The notes beneath the pieces are model-generated. The model was not told where the DNA came from, did not search any database, and was given only the letters and a program-made list of their open reading frames with translations. Below are positions 17,280 through 25,696 of a stretch of DNA of 50,303 nt, piece after piece. Origin of the DNA: Actinomycetes bacterium (GTDB taxonomy: Bacteria; Actinomycetota; Actinomycetes; Actinomycetales; Actinomycetaceae); contig JAEWEQ010000012.1 in the NCBI GenBank assembly GCA_023389315.1, positions 1-50,303 of the forward strand. Direction: 5' to 3'. Numbering within the stretch: position 1 is the stretch's first letter; each line of letters begins with the position of its first letter. Both the position numbers and the translations under genes were made by a program.

Positions 17280-17753
17280 ATGAACACTGACGCTGCTGGC
17301 GCATCCGTGCCCACCCGCTCCGCCAAAGATCGGCGCGGCCCCGCCTACGGTTGGGGGCGAGTGTTCATCGCGGCCTTTTGGGTGGTGGCGGTGATTACCA
17401 CCTACACCGCCTTGTCAGATTTCTTCACCCTACGACAGCACCCCCTGGGCCCGCGCCTAGTGTCGGTGCTGGCCGGGGTGGGATACGTGGTGGCCGCGAT
17501 TGCCCTTAGCCACAACGGTCGGCGTATGCGCAAAGTCGCGGCCGCCGCCATTGGTTTTGAATTAAGCGGCGTACTTATCACCGGGATCGTGGGGCTGGGC
17601 ATTCCCGAGATCGGGCAGGTGCGCAACCTGTGGGCCAACTTCGGGCAACTGTACTGGTTCGTTCCCCTGGTACTGCCACTGGTGGGAGCGGCCTGGCTTT
17701 GGTGGTCCAACCCGCGCCGTATCGTGGAGATCGCGGAAAAACTGGAGCGCTAG
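17280..17753 (+). CDS. small four-helix membrane protein, unknown function
   Basis: This 157-residue protein has a hydrophilic N-terminus and four predicted membrane helices at about residues 27-47, 60-80, 86-110 and 120-143, then a short charged tail (NPRRIVEIAEKLER). No catalytic motif is visible and I do not recognise the family. It is divergently arranged with pepA and converges with trmL. The 17754-17849 gap after it has no clean terminator hairpin that I could find. Confidence 0.75.
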   Translation: MNTDAAGASVPTRSAKDRRGPAYGWGRVFIAAFWVVAVITTYTALSDFFTLRQHPLGPRLVSVLAGVGYVVAAIALSHNGRRMRKVAAAAIGFELSGVLITGIVGLGIPEIGQVRNLWANFGQLYWFVPLVLPLVGAAWLWWSNPRRIVEIAEKLER

Positions 17754-17849
17754 CGGACGCCCTCGCACCCGGCCACACAGCCCGGGGAGTCAGTTCCACT
17801 GGCACCGGTTCGCTTCCGCAGGCGGTGCGAACACTGGCTTCGCAAACTC

Positions 17850-18311
17850 TCACTCCCCGCCGGGGAAACCGTTTTGCCGCCACGCCTCATACAGGGCAAT
17901 GGAGGCACTATTGGCCAGATTCAAAGACCGTAACCCTGGGCGCATCTGGATTCGCACGCGCTGGCTCACTCGCGGATGCGCCATCGCCTCTTCCGGCAGC
18001 CCGGTCGGCTCCGGGCCGAACAACAACCCATCCCCGTCCTTATAACGGATGTCGCTGTAGTAGGTTTTCCCGTGCCCAGTGAAAGCGTAGACCTTCCCGG
18101 GAACTGCTTCCAATGCCGCATCGAAGTTCGGATGGACCCGCATGTGAGCCAAGTCGTGATAGTCCAAACCGGCGCGGCGCAGTTTGGCGTCATCTAAGTC
18201 GAAACACAGTGGTTCCACCAAGTGCAACATGGCGCCGGTGCAAGCGCACAGCCGGATAGCGGCACCAGTATTGCCAGGGATACGCGGTTCGAAAAAGATC
18301 ACATGGAGCAC
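17850..18311 (-). CDS. trmL: tRNA (cytidine34-2'-O)-methyltransferase, SPOUT family
   Basis: TrmL methylates the ribose of the wobble base in certain leucine tRNAs. The 153 residues fit the family length and carry its three motifs: EPRIPGNTGAAIRLCA at the N-terminus, LLFGPEPTGLP in the middle, and LRSLNLANSASIALYEA, which forms the trefoil knot and binds S-adenosylmethionine. The start is GTG at 18311. It lies downstream of the PEBP gene on the same strand but is separated from it by a 14-bp hairpin. Confidence 0.93.
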   Translation of the reverse strand: MLHVIFFEPRIPGNTGAAIRLCACTGAMLHLVEPLCFDLDDAKLRRAGLDYHDLAHMRVHPNFDAALEAVPGKVYAFTGHGKTYYSDIRYKDGDGLLFGPEPTGLPEEAMAHPRVSQRVRIQMRPGLRSLNLANSASIALYEAWRQNGFPGGE

Positions 18312-18326
18312 TTCGCTAGTTTAAGC

Positions 18327-18374
18327 CGAGGACGGGGCGCCGTCACAAATCTGTGAAGCTGCGCCCCGTCCTCG
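18327..18374 (-). terminator. 14-bp hairpin after the PEBP gene
   Basis: CGAGGACGGGGCGC (18327-18340) pairs perfectly with 18361-18374. The loop holds a second small stem TCACA/TGTGA (18343-18347 with 18352-18356). It starts 18 bases after the PEBP stop and lies just upstream of trmL. There is no T-run. Each arm carries one copy of the over-represented octamer. Confidence 0.55.
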
Positions 18375-18391
18375 TAAAAATGGGGAAGAAA

Positions 18392-18931
18392 TCACTGCGC
18401 CGGTTCGGCGTACGTCAAGGTCAAACTGGCGCGCGCCAAAACGTGCTGCAAAGAAGTGAAGAATGCGCGCGTGGGGGTGGCTTCGTCGTCCACGTCCAAA
18501 GAATCAGTGTCGAGGGCGTAGACGGAGAAAACGTAGCGATGCTCCCGGTCCCCAGCCGGGGGAGCGGCCCCGAAGAAACCGGCTTCACCGGTGTCGTTGC
18601 AAAGGTGGAAAGCGGCGCCTTCCAACTCCAGATCCGAAATACCGGCCCCCGCGGGAAGCTCTGTTTGGGAGGCGGGAAGATCTACTACCATCCAGTGCCA
18701 AAAACCGGCCGGCGTGGGAGCGTCGGGATCAAAACAAGTCAGCAGGAAGGAGCGGGTTTCGGGTGGGAAACCACTCCACTTCAGATGTGGGGAGCGCGAG
18801 CCTCCGGCCGCGGTCTGCGCCTGCGGCAGGGTGTCGCCGTCGGCAGCGTCGTTGGAAGTGAGGGTGAAAGTAGCGGGTACTGGCAGGGCCTCGTCCGGGT
18901 GCGGGGCTAGGGGGCGAGTAGAGAAATCCAC
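18392..18931 (-). CDS. YbhB/YbcL-family (PEBP-like) protein
   Basis: This 179-residue protein belongs to the phosphatidylethanolamine-binding-protein fold family; the bacterial YbhB/YbcL members have no settled biochemical role. The conserved ligand-site blocks are FDPDAPTPAGFWHWMVVDLP (DPDxP and GxxHW) and HRYVFSVYAL. There is no signal peptide, so it is cytoplasmic. GTG 18931 is chosen because AAAGGAG stands six bases upstream. A frame extension upstream to 19135 would run through the imuA' promoter and is unlikely. It is divergent from imuA' and shares its promoter region, so it might respond to LexA, but this is not shown. Confidence 0.88.
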   Translation of the reverse strand: MDFSTRPLAPHPDEALPVPATFTLTSNDAADGDTLPQAQTAAGGSRSPHLKWSGFPPETRSFLLTCFDPDAPTPAGFWHWMVVDLPASQTELPAGAGISDLELEGAAFHLCNDTGEAGFFGAAPPAGDREHRYVFSVYALDTDSLDVDDEATPTRAFFTSLQHVLARASLTLTYAEPAQ

Positions 18932-19043
18932 GATGATACTCCTTTCGTAGTGCTCCCTCCCTATGTTAGCGCCGCCACAACTCGGTGGCAGGTGGAAGGT
19001 GGTGAGGACAGGGGTGGGCTTTTCGAATGTCCGTGCCGTGTCA

Positions 19044-19068
19044 TACACTGTATCGAACAGGTGTTCGA
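19044..19068 (+). promoter_or_regulatory. LexA box (SOS) and -10 before imuA'
   Basis: TCGAACAGGTGTTCGA at 19053-19068 is a perfect palindromic actinobacterial LexA box (TCGAAC-N4-GTTCGA), 31 bases before the imuA' start. TACACT at 19044-19049 may be the -10, with a weak TTTCGA 17 bases upstream. LexA bound here would block transcription start. Confidence 0.9.
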
Positions 19069-19099
19069 GTGAGCTTGGGGGAGAAAGCACAGGTAGAAC

Positions 19100-19771
19100 A
19101 TGGTGGCCTCTTTGCACCACCTTGAGCGCGACCAACGCCTTGCCCAGGCGCGCGCCGCTTTAGCTAAAGCCCACGCCCTGACCGGGGTTAAAACCCTACC
19201 GGTGAACGCTCCGGCACCTGTGCGCGTTCGGCAGCGGCCCGGCCCGACCCCACCAGTAGCCGGCCTGGCACCATCAGCGTCTGGCTTAAATCCCTCAGTA
19301 CCGGGCCTGACTCCACCAGTACCCGGGGCTGTACACACCTCTCAGTCCCCATCTTTGACCCCCTCGGAAACTGCCTCACTGCGCAGCGGTACACCCGGGA
19401 ACGTGTGGCACCTAGAAGGTGGAAACTCCCAGATACTAGATGCCCTCACCCAAGCCGCCACCCCCACCAGTTGGATTATTTTCATTGCCCTTCCCAATAT
19501 CGGATGGTGCGCTGCCGCTGAACGCGGCCTGCCTTTAGAACGCACCATCGTAGTTACCGACCCCGGTGCAGCCACCGCCCAAGTGCTGGCCGCCGCCATC
19601 GACAGTTTCGACCTGCTGGCCTGCGGGCCCCTGGCACTACCCGCTAACCAGCAACGCGCCCTCGCCGCCCGTATCCGCGCCCGCCGCGTCACCTGCTTCA
19701 CCACCGCCACCTGGCCGGGAGCTTCCCGCCCCTACCAAACCCTGCAACGTTTCGCACAGAAAGTCGGATAA
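19100..19771 (+). CDS. imuA': ImuA', accessory factor of the translesion mutasome
   Basis: ImuA' supports translesion synthesis by DnaE2 with ImuB and interacts with RecA in other actinobacteria. The 223-residue protein has a charged N-terminal helix, a Pro-rich repetitive linker (PPVAG, NPSVPGL, TPPVPG at about residues 50-80), and a C-terminal RecA-like domain (WIIFIALPNIGWCAAAERGLPLERTIVV, and LLACGPLALPANQQRALAARIRAR) with no Walker A. Identification rests on this domain and on its position directly before imuB. The stop abuts the imuB start. A perfect LexA box precedes it. Confidence 0.85.
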   Translation: MVASLHHLERDQRLAQARAALAKAHALTGVKTLPVNAPAPVRVRQRPGPTPPVAGLAPSASGLNPSVPGLTPPVPGAVHTSQSPSLTPSETASLRSGTPGNVWHLEGGNSQILDALTQAATPTSWIIFIALPNIGWCAAAERGLPLERTIVVTDPGAATAQVLAAAIDSFDLLACGPLALPANQQRALAARIRARRVTCFTTATWPGASRPYQTLQRFAQKVG

Positions 19772-21466
19772 ATGCTCACCGCCCTCGTACACTTCCCCCA
19801 CTGGGAAGCCCACAGCCTGGTCATCGACACCCCTCCCGGGGCGCCCGCCGCAGTAGCCGAAAACGGACAAGTGGGGGACCACACCCCCGCCGCCGCTCAC
19901 CACGGCATCCGAAGAGGTATGCGCCTGGCGCTAGCACGCTACCTATGCCCAAACCTCATCGTCATGCCCACCGACCCGCAGCGCAGCGCCCGCAGTTTCC
20001 ACCAGGTACTGACCGCCCTCGACCAAGTCGGCACCCAAGTGCACGCCCTCACCCCCGGCACCGCCTGGATGCCCGCCGACCCGCTAATCAAATGGCACGG
20101 GGAGGCATCCGCCGCCGCTGAAACCATTATCAACACCATCAGTGAATACACCGGTAGCGACTGCCAAGTAGGTATCGGCCCGGGCCTACTAGGAGCTTGG
20201 GTGAGTTTAAAAGCTGAAACCCTGCTAGCGGATGACCCCGCGGATGAACGCATAGCGAACTTCCCCCTAGCTGACCTCACCCACCTGTATCCACCGGCGG
20301 CGCACACCCTGGAACAAACCACCGCGGAACTAAAAGACCTGGGAATAGTCACCATCGCCCAAGCACGCACCCTGGGCGTGGAAACCCTGCGCTCACGCTA
20401 CCCCCAAGCCGCCGGATTCTTCACCACTTTGCTGGACATCAAACAAACCCCCACCAGCGTAGAAATCACCGCCCCCAAAACCCTACGGCGTGAAATAACC
20501 TTCCCCAGTGCAGTAGCCGACATAGACCACGTGGTTGGGCAACTGAAACAAGTTAGCCAAAGTTTGGTGCGCGCCTGCATGGCGCAACAAGTCAGCGCCC
20601 GCTACCTCCAAATCAGTGCCCACATCCAAACCCCCACCGGCACCATCACCCGCCAACGCAGCTGGGCACTGCTCGAAGTCATAACTACTCGCGACCTACT
20701 GGACCGCATCCGCTGGCAACTGCAAGGCTGGGTCAGTGAAATCCAGACGGGGCCGCAAGTAGCAGCAGACTTCACCGACCTACCCACCGGGGTGAGTGCG
20801 GTACGACTCCAAGCCCGCGAACTCGTGCCCCTAGCTGACATCAGTCCCCACCTGTGGGACCAGGACACCGACACGCGCGCCCGCGCCCACGCCGGCGCCT
20901 ACCGACTACAAGCCCTGCTAGGAGAAGACCAAGTCACCTGCATCAACGTCGACCCCGGCTACGACCCACGCTCGCGCGTGCAGCAATACCAATGGGGCAC
21001 TCCCGCGCCGCAAGCCGCGTGGAAAACCCACAAACCAGGCAGCAAGACCAGCCACCTACCGACCTACCGGCCAGAACAACGCTGGAAAGGTGGGGTAGAG
21101 CTACCAGCACCCAGCACCGTCCTCGACCATCCGCTACCGGTGGAAGTGACGGGAGAAGGTGGCCGAAGTGTGGAGGTGAAGCCCGACGGGAGTTTAACCG
21201 ATGCCCCCCGCCGCCTGCGGTTACCAGACCCTGACGACGCGGCATTGGGGGTGGGGCCGCTCGCGGATGCGCTTTATCCGCCGCCCCAGCGTGGTGAGCG
21301 ATACCACCAGATCGCGGGGGTGGCGGGGCCGTGGCCGGTGATGGGGCCGTGGTGGCGGGAAAAAACTAGTGGGAAAGTGTGGCTGCAAGTGCAGGTTGAA
21401 AACGTGCCACCGATATTGCTGGCCTGGGAAAAACCCCGCTGGCTACTTCATGCCGTATGGTTTTAA
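19772..21466 (+). CDS. imuB: ImuB, catalytically inactive Y-family polymerase homologue
   Basis: ImuB is the hub that links DnaE2, ImuA' and the sliding clamp. The 564 residues keep the Y-family layout: the start LTALVHFPHWEAH replaces the usual catalytic DMDAFFASVE, so the first metal acid is gone, and IGPGLLGAWVSLKAETLL marks the palm. The helix-hairpin region and the little-finger and C-terminal domain follow. I could not find a clear clamp-binding QxxLF motif. Loss of the acidic residues is normal for ImuB. The ATG lies at the base after the imuA' stop, so the two are translationally linked. Confidence 0.9.
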   Translation: MLTALVHFPHWEAHSLVIDTPPGAPAAVAENGQVGDHTPAAAHHGIRRGMRLALARYLCPNLIVMPTDPQRSARSFHQVLTALDQVGTQVHALTPGTAWMPADPLIKWHGEASAAAETIINTISEYTGSDCQVGIGPGLLGAWVSLKAETLLADDPADERIANFPLADLTHLYPPAAHTLEQTTAELKDLGIVTIAQARTLGVETLRSRYPQAAGFFTTLLDIKQTPTSVEITAPKTLRREITFPSAVADIDHVVGQLKQVSQSLVRACMAQQVSARYLQISAHIQTPTGTITRQRSWALLEVITTRDLLDRIRWQLQGWVSEIQTGPQVAADFTDLPTGVSAVRLQARELVPLADISPHLWDQDTDTRARAHAGAYRLQALLGEDQVTCINVDPGYDPRSRVQQYQWGTPAPQAAWKTHKPGSKTSHLPTYRPEQRWKGGVELPAPSTVLDHPLPVEVTGEGGRSVEVKPDGSLTDAPRRLRLPDPDDAALGVGPLADALYPPPQRGERYHQIAGVAGPWPVMGPWWREKTSGKVWLQVQVENVPPILLAWEKPRWLLHAVWF

Positions 21467-21516
21467 TGCACCCTAAAACATCCCGCTGTAGGTCAACAGG
21501 AGCGCAGATTAAAGCC

Positions 21517-22182
21517 ATGGCAAAACTTTACTTCCGTTACGGAGCCATGAACTCCGGTAAATCCACCGCCTTGCTGCAAGCTGCCTACAACTACGAAGAA
21601 CGCGGTCAACGGGTACTGCTCGCAAAACCGCGCATCGACACCAAAGGCGATGACAGTATCGTCTCGCGTCTAGGTGTCACCCGCACCGTGAACCTCCTGG
21701 TCGGGCCTGAAGATAGTTTCCTGGATCTCTACCACGCGGTTGCCCGCGGCGATGACCCCGAGGCGCTAGTGCCGCACGTAGAAATTCAACCAGTGGCGGC
21801 CGTCTTGGTTGATGAAGCGCAGTTCTTCACGCCGGCGCAGATCGATGACATGTTGCGCCTAGCGGTGCTTGAGGACGTGCCGGTACTGGCCTATGGGATC
21901 CGCACCGATTTCTTGACAGTGGCTTTCCCCGGGGCGCGCCGCCTGCTGGAGATCGCCCACACGGTGGAGGAACTTAAAACAATTTGCCGATGCGGGCGCA
22001 AAGCCATTTTCAACGGTCGCACCGTGGATGGCGAGTTCGTGTTTTCCGGGGACCAAGTGGCCATCGACGGGGTGGAAGTTGGCTACGAATCACTGTGTGG
22101 AGCCTGCTACTTGAGTAAATCTGAAGGCCGACTAGCGCCGCGGCAAGCCGCGGATAAAGAGGAACGCAGTGGGACTGAATGA
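21517..22182 (+). CDS. tdk: thymidine kinase (type II)
   Basis: Tdk phosphorylates thymidine to dTMP for salvage. The 221 residues begin MAKLYFRYGAMNSGKS, with Walker A at 9-16, then DEAQFF (Walker B) and YGIRTDF, and end with paired cysteines (CRCG and CGAC) that form the zinc site. ATG 21517 has GGAG at 21499-21502, and the family begins here; an in-frame upstream ATG would overlap imuB. It lies between imuB and the SNF2 gene, 50 bases after imuB, with no terminator visible between, so it may be read with the SOS operon. Confidence 0.94.
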   Translation: MAKLYFRYGAMNSGKSTALLQAAYNYEERGQRVLLAKPRIDTKGDDSIVSRLGVTRTVNLLVGPEDSFLDLYHAVARGDDPEALVPHVEIQPVAAVLVDEAQFFTPAQIDDMLRLAVLEDVPVLAYGIRTDFLTVAFPGARRLLEIAHTVEELKTICRCGRKAIFNGRTVDGEFVFSGDQVAIDGVEVGYESLCGACYLSKSEGRLAPRQAADKEERSGTE

Positions 22183-25100
22183 CGAATTAGTCCGCACTAT
22201 TGGCAAGCTCACCGACAGTGACCTGATCTCCCTGGTGGGGCCGGCTGCATTCGCTCTGGGGACCACCACTTTCGAAAATGGTGAGGTGGCGCAGGTTGAT
22301 GTCGATTCCTACGAAAATCGCATCCAGGCGCGTGTCAAAGCTGGTGCCCTGACCTACACCTGTTGGATTGAACCTTGCGCAGCGACGGTGACGCGGGTGG
22401 AACTGACCTGCGCGTGCCGCACCGCTAGACGCTGCCGGCATGCGGTGGCAGCCTTGCTGTGGGTACGCGCCAGCGTGCCCGCTCCGGAGGTGAACTGGAC
22501 CCAGATTCTGGCGCGCTTGGAACGCTCTCCCCAAACCGGTGATCCCCTGGCAGTGTGCCTGAAACCTAGTGGCGGCGGGGTTCTAACACCAATGAGACGA
22601 GGACGGTCAGGGCAGTGGACGACTCGGCGAGCGAGTTGGCGTGACCTGACTAACCGGCAGTGGGATTCAGTCACTGATGACCTGGACGGGCGGCAACTCG
22701 CGGCCATGCGTTCCCTATATCAGTTGTGCTTGGGGTCGGCGATGTCTAAGGCAACAGGCAGCGCAGCGGTTTGCGAGCGTTGGCAACCGACTTATGGTCT
22801 GCCGGCCGCGCAGCCCTCCCCGCCCAGGTCCCGCGCCGCTGGCGATAGGGCAGGGCAGAGCAGGGAGGTGAGTGTACAGGCGCTGGGGGCTTCCGCCCTC
22901 GCAACCTTGCAACAACTGCGCCAATCCGGGGTGAGCTTGCTGGTCGAGACCAGCGCTGCGCGACCTGCCGACGTGGGGCAACCTTCCACCGCTGCGCGAC
23001 GTAGCAACGCGGGGCAAGCTTCCAACGCTGCGCTCCGTGCCAACGTGGTGCAACCTTCTACCGCTGCAGCGAAGCTGCCCGGCAGCAACGACGACCTTGC
23101 CTTCTCACCGCAACCGGAATACCTGCCGTTACAGCTATCTTCAACCCCGGCAATTATCCAGCTAGTTGACACCGGTGAAACCGGCGGCGCGCTGACGTTG
23201 GAATGGGTAGTGAAGCACGGGGACGCTAAGCCCCCACTGCAGGCGGTGACTATTTTTGAGCCGGGACTGGTATTGCTGGACTCCGTATTAGCGGAGCTCG
23301 ATCCGACTTACCACGATGCCTTACAGGTGGCGCGCGACTACCCGGTGGTGGAAGTCCCGGTGGAAGAAGCAATTCAACTGCATCAGATGGCCGGTGGTCC
23401 ACTGTCGCACGTAATGGAGATCGCCGACCCTGAACCCGACACCCTAATTGCCACTTTGGAGTGGAAGGGTGATCGGGGGCGCGTGCGCTGGCTGGTGGAA
23501 ATCAGTGAGGGCGGGGTGCTCCGGCGCGAAGATTTCAAACCCACAAAACATGCCCGCGTGAAGCACAGCAAGATGTGGTCGTTGATGTGGGCAGTGTCCG
23601 AAGGCGTGGATTACCGCATCCAACCAATGTCGGAAAGCTTCTTCATGCCCGCTGGCGAACTGGTGCAGGCGGTGGAGTACTCCATCGAAACGACGGAAGG
23701 TTACAACGTCATTTGGGAGACTTCCGAATTACCGGACCCCGATGATTTGGTAACTGCGGAACTGAGCCTCAATATTCGCCCCGCCCAAAGTGAAAATGGG
23801 GAAGAAAGCACCGATTGGTTCGACGTTGAAACCATCGTGCAAGCTCAAGGTCAGCGCCTCAAACTGGGGCAGGTGATCGCCACTTTGGCGGCGGGGCGTA
23901 ACCTGATTCGTTCCGAGGACGGGGTGTGGGTCCGCCTGGATGCGGAAGATTTTTCCCACTTGCGCGATATTTTAGAGAGCCTGAGCGACCGCGCCCTCGA
24001 TGAGGCGGCTCCCTTGCAGGTGTCGCGCGCCCGCCTGGCGGCTGTTGCGGGCGCGGCGGAGCTGGGGTGGGACGCCACTTGGGAGGGGCAAAGTGCTCAG
24101 TTTGCGCAGCAACTCCAATATTTGCGTCAACCTCTGGCTGCTGATCCACTGCGGGTGGCGCCAGAGGGAGCGCAGCTGCGTCCGTACCAGGAGTCAGCGG
24201 TGGCGTGGCTGCTGCAGCTACGAGCCCTCGGTTTCGGGGGGATTTTGGCTGACGACATGGGGTTGGGCAAGACCATGCAGATCCTCAGCTTCGTCGCCAC
24301 CGTGCAAAAGCAACGCCGGCGCGGCCCGGTGCTGGTGTGTGCTCCTACCTCCGTGGTGAGCGTGTGGGAGCGGGAAGCAGCAAGGTTCTTCCCCGGCCTT
24401 CGGGTGGCAGTGGTACGTTCCACGTCGGCAAAGGCAAACCATGACCCGCAGCAGTGGCAGCGCGATTACGACCTGGTCGTGACCTCGTGGGCCTTGGTGC
24501 GTTTGGACCGCGAGCTCTACCAGCAGGTGCAGTGGGAGGGCGTAGTTCTAGACGAAGCTCAGATGGTGAAAAATCCGCAGACCCAGACACATAGCGCGGT
24601 TCGCGGGTTGGAGCGTAACTGGGTGGTGGCGGTGACTGGCACTCCGATTGAGAACTCCATTTCGGACTTGTGGTCGATCCTGGCGCTGACTAACCCGGGC
24701 CTGTTGCCGGGACGGAAGCGGTTCTTGCGACACTACGCGCAGGCAGTGGAGCGGCGTGCCGACGCGAACGCCCTCGATGAACTGCTGACCCTGATTATGC
24801 CGTTCATTCGGCGGCGTACTAAAGCTCAGGTGGCTAGTGAGTTGCCGCAAAAGACCGACCAGGTTATCGGCATTGATCTTGATGCGGGGCATCGTCAAGT
24901 TTATGAGCGCGCGCTCACGGCGGTGCAGCGCCAGCTGGTGGCCGCCAAGGGTGATGAGCAGCAGTGGGGATTCTTGTTGGCGGCGCTTACGAAGTTGCGG
25001 CTGTTGGCTTTAGATCCCGCGCTGGTCAGTGGTTCGTTTGGTGATTCGATGGGCGAGGACGGGGACGACACTGGTAAGTCCGGTGCGCAAAACACGGCGA

Positions 25101-25618
25101 AGTCGCGCAAGCGCAAAGACAGTGCGAAAACCCGCTACTTGGTGTCGCAGTTGGAGCAACTGCGCGAAAGTGGTCACCGAGCGCTGGTGTTTTCACAGTT
25201 CACCTCCTATTTGGAGCGCTTGGCGCAGGCTTTGGATCAAGCCAATATCAGCTACTGCTACTTGGATGGGTCCACCCGGCAGCGAGAGAAAGTGATTGAA
25301 CGTTTCCGCTCCGGCGATGAGACTGCCTTCTTGCTGTCCTTGAAAGCCGGTGGCACGGGGCTTACTTTGACGGAAGCTGACTACGTGTTCTTGATGGACC
25401 CGTGGTGGAACCCGGCGGTGGAGCAGCAGGCGGTGGACCGTACTCACCGTATCGGCCAAGTTCGTGCGGTGAATGTCTACCGTCTGTATGGGAATGACAC
25501 GATCGAAGAAAAGGTCCTCGCTCTGCAGGATCAAAAGCGGGAGCTGGTGGAGCGAGTATTTGACGGCGCCGGGAAGAAACTCAGCTACCGTGACATGGCG
25601 TCCCTCCTGGGGAAGTGA
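22169..25618 (+). CDS. SWIM-zinc-finger SNF2-family DNA translocase/helicase
   Basis: This large ATPase (1149 residues) is of the SNF2 superfamily, which moves along double-stranded DNA. The N-terminus carries a SWIM zinc motif, Cys81-x-Cys83-x5-Cys89-x-His91. The ATPase has Walker A DDMGLGKT (about 695-702), DEAQ (795-798), and the second lobe with FSQF, RYLVSQLEQL, LSLKAGGTGLTLT and DRTHRIGQVRAVNVYRL. Residues 263-298 are a 12-residue repeat (AARPADVGQPST-like) encoded by a 36-bp tandem repeat. The GTG start overlaps tdk by 14 bases, with a nearby AAAGAGGA. In this cluster it probably works in DNA repair or replication restart; function is inferred. Confidence 0.92.
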   Translation: MGLNDELVRTIGKLTDSDLISLVGPAAFALGTTTFENGEVAQVDVDSYENRIQARVKAGALTYTCWIEPCAATVTRVELTCACRTARRCRHAVAALLWVRASVPAPEVNWTQILARLERSPQTGDPLAVCLKPSGGGVLTPMRRGRSGQWTTRRASWRDLTNRQWDSVTDDLDGRQLAAMRSLYQLCLGSAMSKATGSAAVCERWQPTYGLPAAQPSPPRSRAAGDRAGQSREVSVQALGASALATLQQLRQSGVSLLVETSAARPADVGQPSTAARRSNAGQASNAALRANVVQPSTAAAKLPGSNDDLAFSPQPEYLPLQLSSTPAIIQLVDTGETGGALTLEWVVKHGDAKPPLQAVTIFEPGLVLLDSVLAELDPTYHDALQVARDYPVVEVPVEEAIQLHQMAGGPLSHVMEIADPEPDTLIATLEWKGDRGRVRWLVEISEGGVLRREDFKPTKHARVKHSKMWSLMWAVSEGVDYRIQPMSESFFMPAGELVQAVEYSIETTEGYNVIWETSELPDPDDLVTAELSLNIRPAQSENGEESTDWFDVETIVQAQGQRLKLGQVIATLAAGRNLIRSEDGVWVRLDAEDFSHLRDILESLSDRALDEAAPLQVSRARLAAVAGAAELGWDATWEGQSAQFAQQLQYLRQPLAADPLRVAPEGAQLRPYQESAVAWLLQLRALGFGGILADDMGLGKTMQILSFVATVQKQRRRGPVLVCAPTSVVSVWEREAARFFPGLRVAVVRSTSAKANHDPQQWQRDYDLVVTSWALVRLDRELYQQVQWEGVVLDEAQMVKNPQTQTHSAVRGLERNWVVAVTGTPIENSISDLWSILALTNPGLLPGRKRFLRHYAQAVERRADANALDELLTLIMPFIRRRTKAQVASELPQKTDQVIGIDLDAGHRQVYERALTAVQRQLVAAKGDEQQWGFLLAALTKLRLLALDPALVSGSFGDSMGEDGDDTGKSGAQNTAKSRKRKDSAKTRYLVSQLEQLRESGHRALVFSQFTSYLERLAQALDQANISYCYLDGSTRQREKVIERFRSGDETAFLLSLKAGGTGLTLTEADYVFLMDPWWNPAVEQQAVDRTHRIGQVRAVNVYRLYGNDTIEEKVLALQDQKRELVERVFDGAGKKLSYRDMASLLGK
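22955..23062. repeat. three tandem 36-bp repeats inside the SNF2 gene
   Basis: Units 22955-22990, 22991-23026 and 23027-23062 each begin GCTGCG and share most bases, with a partial fourth start at 23063. They encode three 12-residue units, so copy-number change would keep the frame. Confidence 0.85.
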
Positions 25619-25668
25619 TGCCGGCAGGTAGAGGGTTGCATCCTGAACCCACCGCCCTCGCGGACGCC

Positions 25669-25690
25669 TCGAACAAATGTTCGATATGAT
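25669..25690 (+). promoter_or_regulatory. LexA box (SOS) and -10 before dnaE2, leaderless
   Basis: TCGAACAAATGTTCGA at 25669-25684 is a perfect actinobacterial LexA box. TATGAT at 25685-25690 follows at once and looks like the -10. It ends only six bases before the GTG start at 25697, so the mRNA would be leaderless or nearly so. No good -35 is seen. Confidence 0.88.
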
Positions 25691-25696
25691 GGTCGG

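Noticed and set aside
19044..19135. A longer PEBP protein starting at 19135 on the minus strand
   Set aside because: The extension crosses the LexA box and the imuA' start, and a strong AAAGGAG site marks the start at 18931.
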